A stretch of DNA of 13,320 nucleotides, taken from assembly GCA_016212845.1 (NCBI GenBank), contig JACRDR010000008.1, positions 1-13,320 on the forward strand. Reading direction: 5' to 3'. The stretch's first letter is position 1. Each line of letters opens with the position of its first letter. Below, piece by piece: positions 13,072 through 13,320 of this stretch. Source of the stretch: Elusimicrobiota bacterium. GTDB taxonomy: Bacteria > Elusimicrobiota > Elusimicrobia > UBA1565 > JACRDR01. Made by a program: the position numbers and the translations under genes. A model generated the notes under the pieces. It did no database searches and had not been told where the DNA came from. It saw only the letters and a program-made list of their open reading frames with translations.

Positions 13072-13320
13072 GCGCTGCCGCCTCTGCGGGCAGTCTGGGC
13101 TTGCGGTCGCGCTCGGCGACGCCCGCGACCATGTCGGCGGCGACCCCTTCCGCGTGCTCCGCTGTCCGGGCTGCGGCGCCGGGTTCACCGACCCCGTGCC
13201 CTCGGACCTCGACCGCTACTACCCGCAGGGCTACCGCGGCTACGGCGGCCTGACCGCGCTCGTCCTGCGCACCGCCTACCGCTGGCGCGTGGGCTCTTGG
13301 GTGCGCGGCTTTTCCGCGCC
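13061..13320 (+). CDS. Zinc-ribbon SAM methyltransferase, 5' part
   Basis: The first 86 codons of a gene that runs off the window. The N-terminus has CRLC (6-9) and CPGC (35-38) pairs forming a zinc ribbon, followed by FTDPVPSDLDRYYPQGYRGY, the usual lead-in of class I methyltransferases found in polysaccharide and O-antigen gene clusters. The SAM-binding motif itself is not yet in view, so the enzyme class is inferred from the N-terminal signature. The start overlaps the glycosyltransferase stop by 11 bp, indicating co-transcription. It differs from the C-methyltransferase at 282, which has a different ribbon spacing. Confidence 0.75.
   Translation, partial: MPPERCRLCGQSGLAVALGDARDHVGGDPFRVLRCPGCGAGFTDPVPSDLDRYYPQGYRGYGGLTALVLRTAYRWRVGSWVRGFSA

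Noticed and set aside
12133..13188. 351-codon minus-strand frame opposite the glycosyltransferase
   Set aside because: The plus strand encodes an unmistakable GT2 enzyme; the antisense translation is acidic/Arg repeats typical of a shadow frame.

Overview
The window is GC-rich, gene-dense bacterial DNA with short gaps, several 4-bp stop/start overlaps and no RNA genes, insertion sequences or CRISPR. Signal peptides, a surface-polysaccharide sugar pathway and a membrane histidine kinase point to a free-living Gram-negative-type bacterium. I cannot name the phylum from sequence alone; a poorly characterised lineage such as Elusimicrobiota would fit, but this is a guess.

Layout. (1) 1-1966 is the end of a nucleotide-sugar operon: the tail of a GDP-mannose 4,6-dehydratase-type SDR, a TylC3/NovU-type sugar C-methyltransferase and a short RmlC-like 3,5-epimerase, joined by 4-bp overlaps. 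Together they suggest a C-methyl-branched deoxysugar for a surface glycan. (2) 2053-3832 holds a small possibly secreted unknown protein, a convergent zinc-ribbon protein of unknown function, and an SDR-type sugar epimerase/reductase whose catalytic Tyr position is Phe. (3) 3947-12136 is the unusual core: two envelope or secreted proteins (3947, 4806), an OmpR/PhoB-type response regulator (5888), three proteins sharing a C-terminal eight-cysteine domain (A at 6690, B at 7589, C at 10231), a fourth protein (D at 11513) sharing a helical domain with B and C, and a membrane sensor histidine kinase on the minus strand (10147-8711). (4) 12154-13320 returns to glycan genes: a family-2 glycosyltransferase with C-terminal membrane segments and the start of a zinc-ribbon SAM methyltransferase.

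How they may work together. Regulator and kinase bracket A and B, and the kinase shares a divergent promoter region with C. The likely reading is a two-component system controlling a set of modular, disulfide-rich envelope proteins, set between surface-polysaccharide genes. I know no described family matching the eight-cysteine domain or the shared helical domain; the domain shuffling among A-D is the best candidate for an undescribed system.

Regulation. Five promoters show a TTG-type -35 exactly 17 bp from a -10 of the form [CT]A[TC]NCT. In four of these, and in four weaker cases, the -10 ends only 6-9 bases before the start codon, so many first genes seem to be transcribed leaderless. Within-operon or leadered genes (4806, 7589, 11513) carry Shine-Dalgarno sequences instead. 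A 16-bp motif recurs 89-93 bp upstream of the -10 of three of the core genes.
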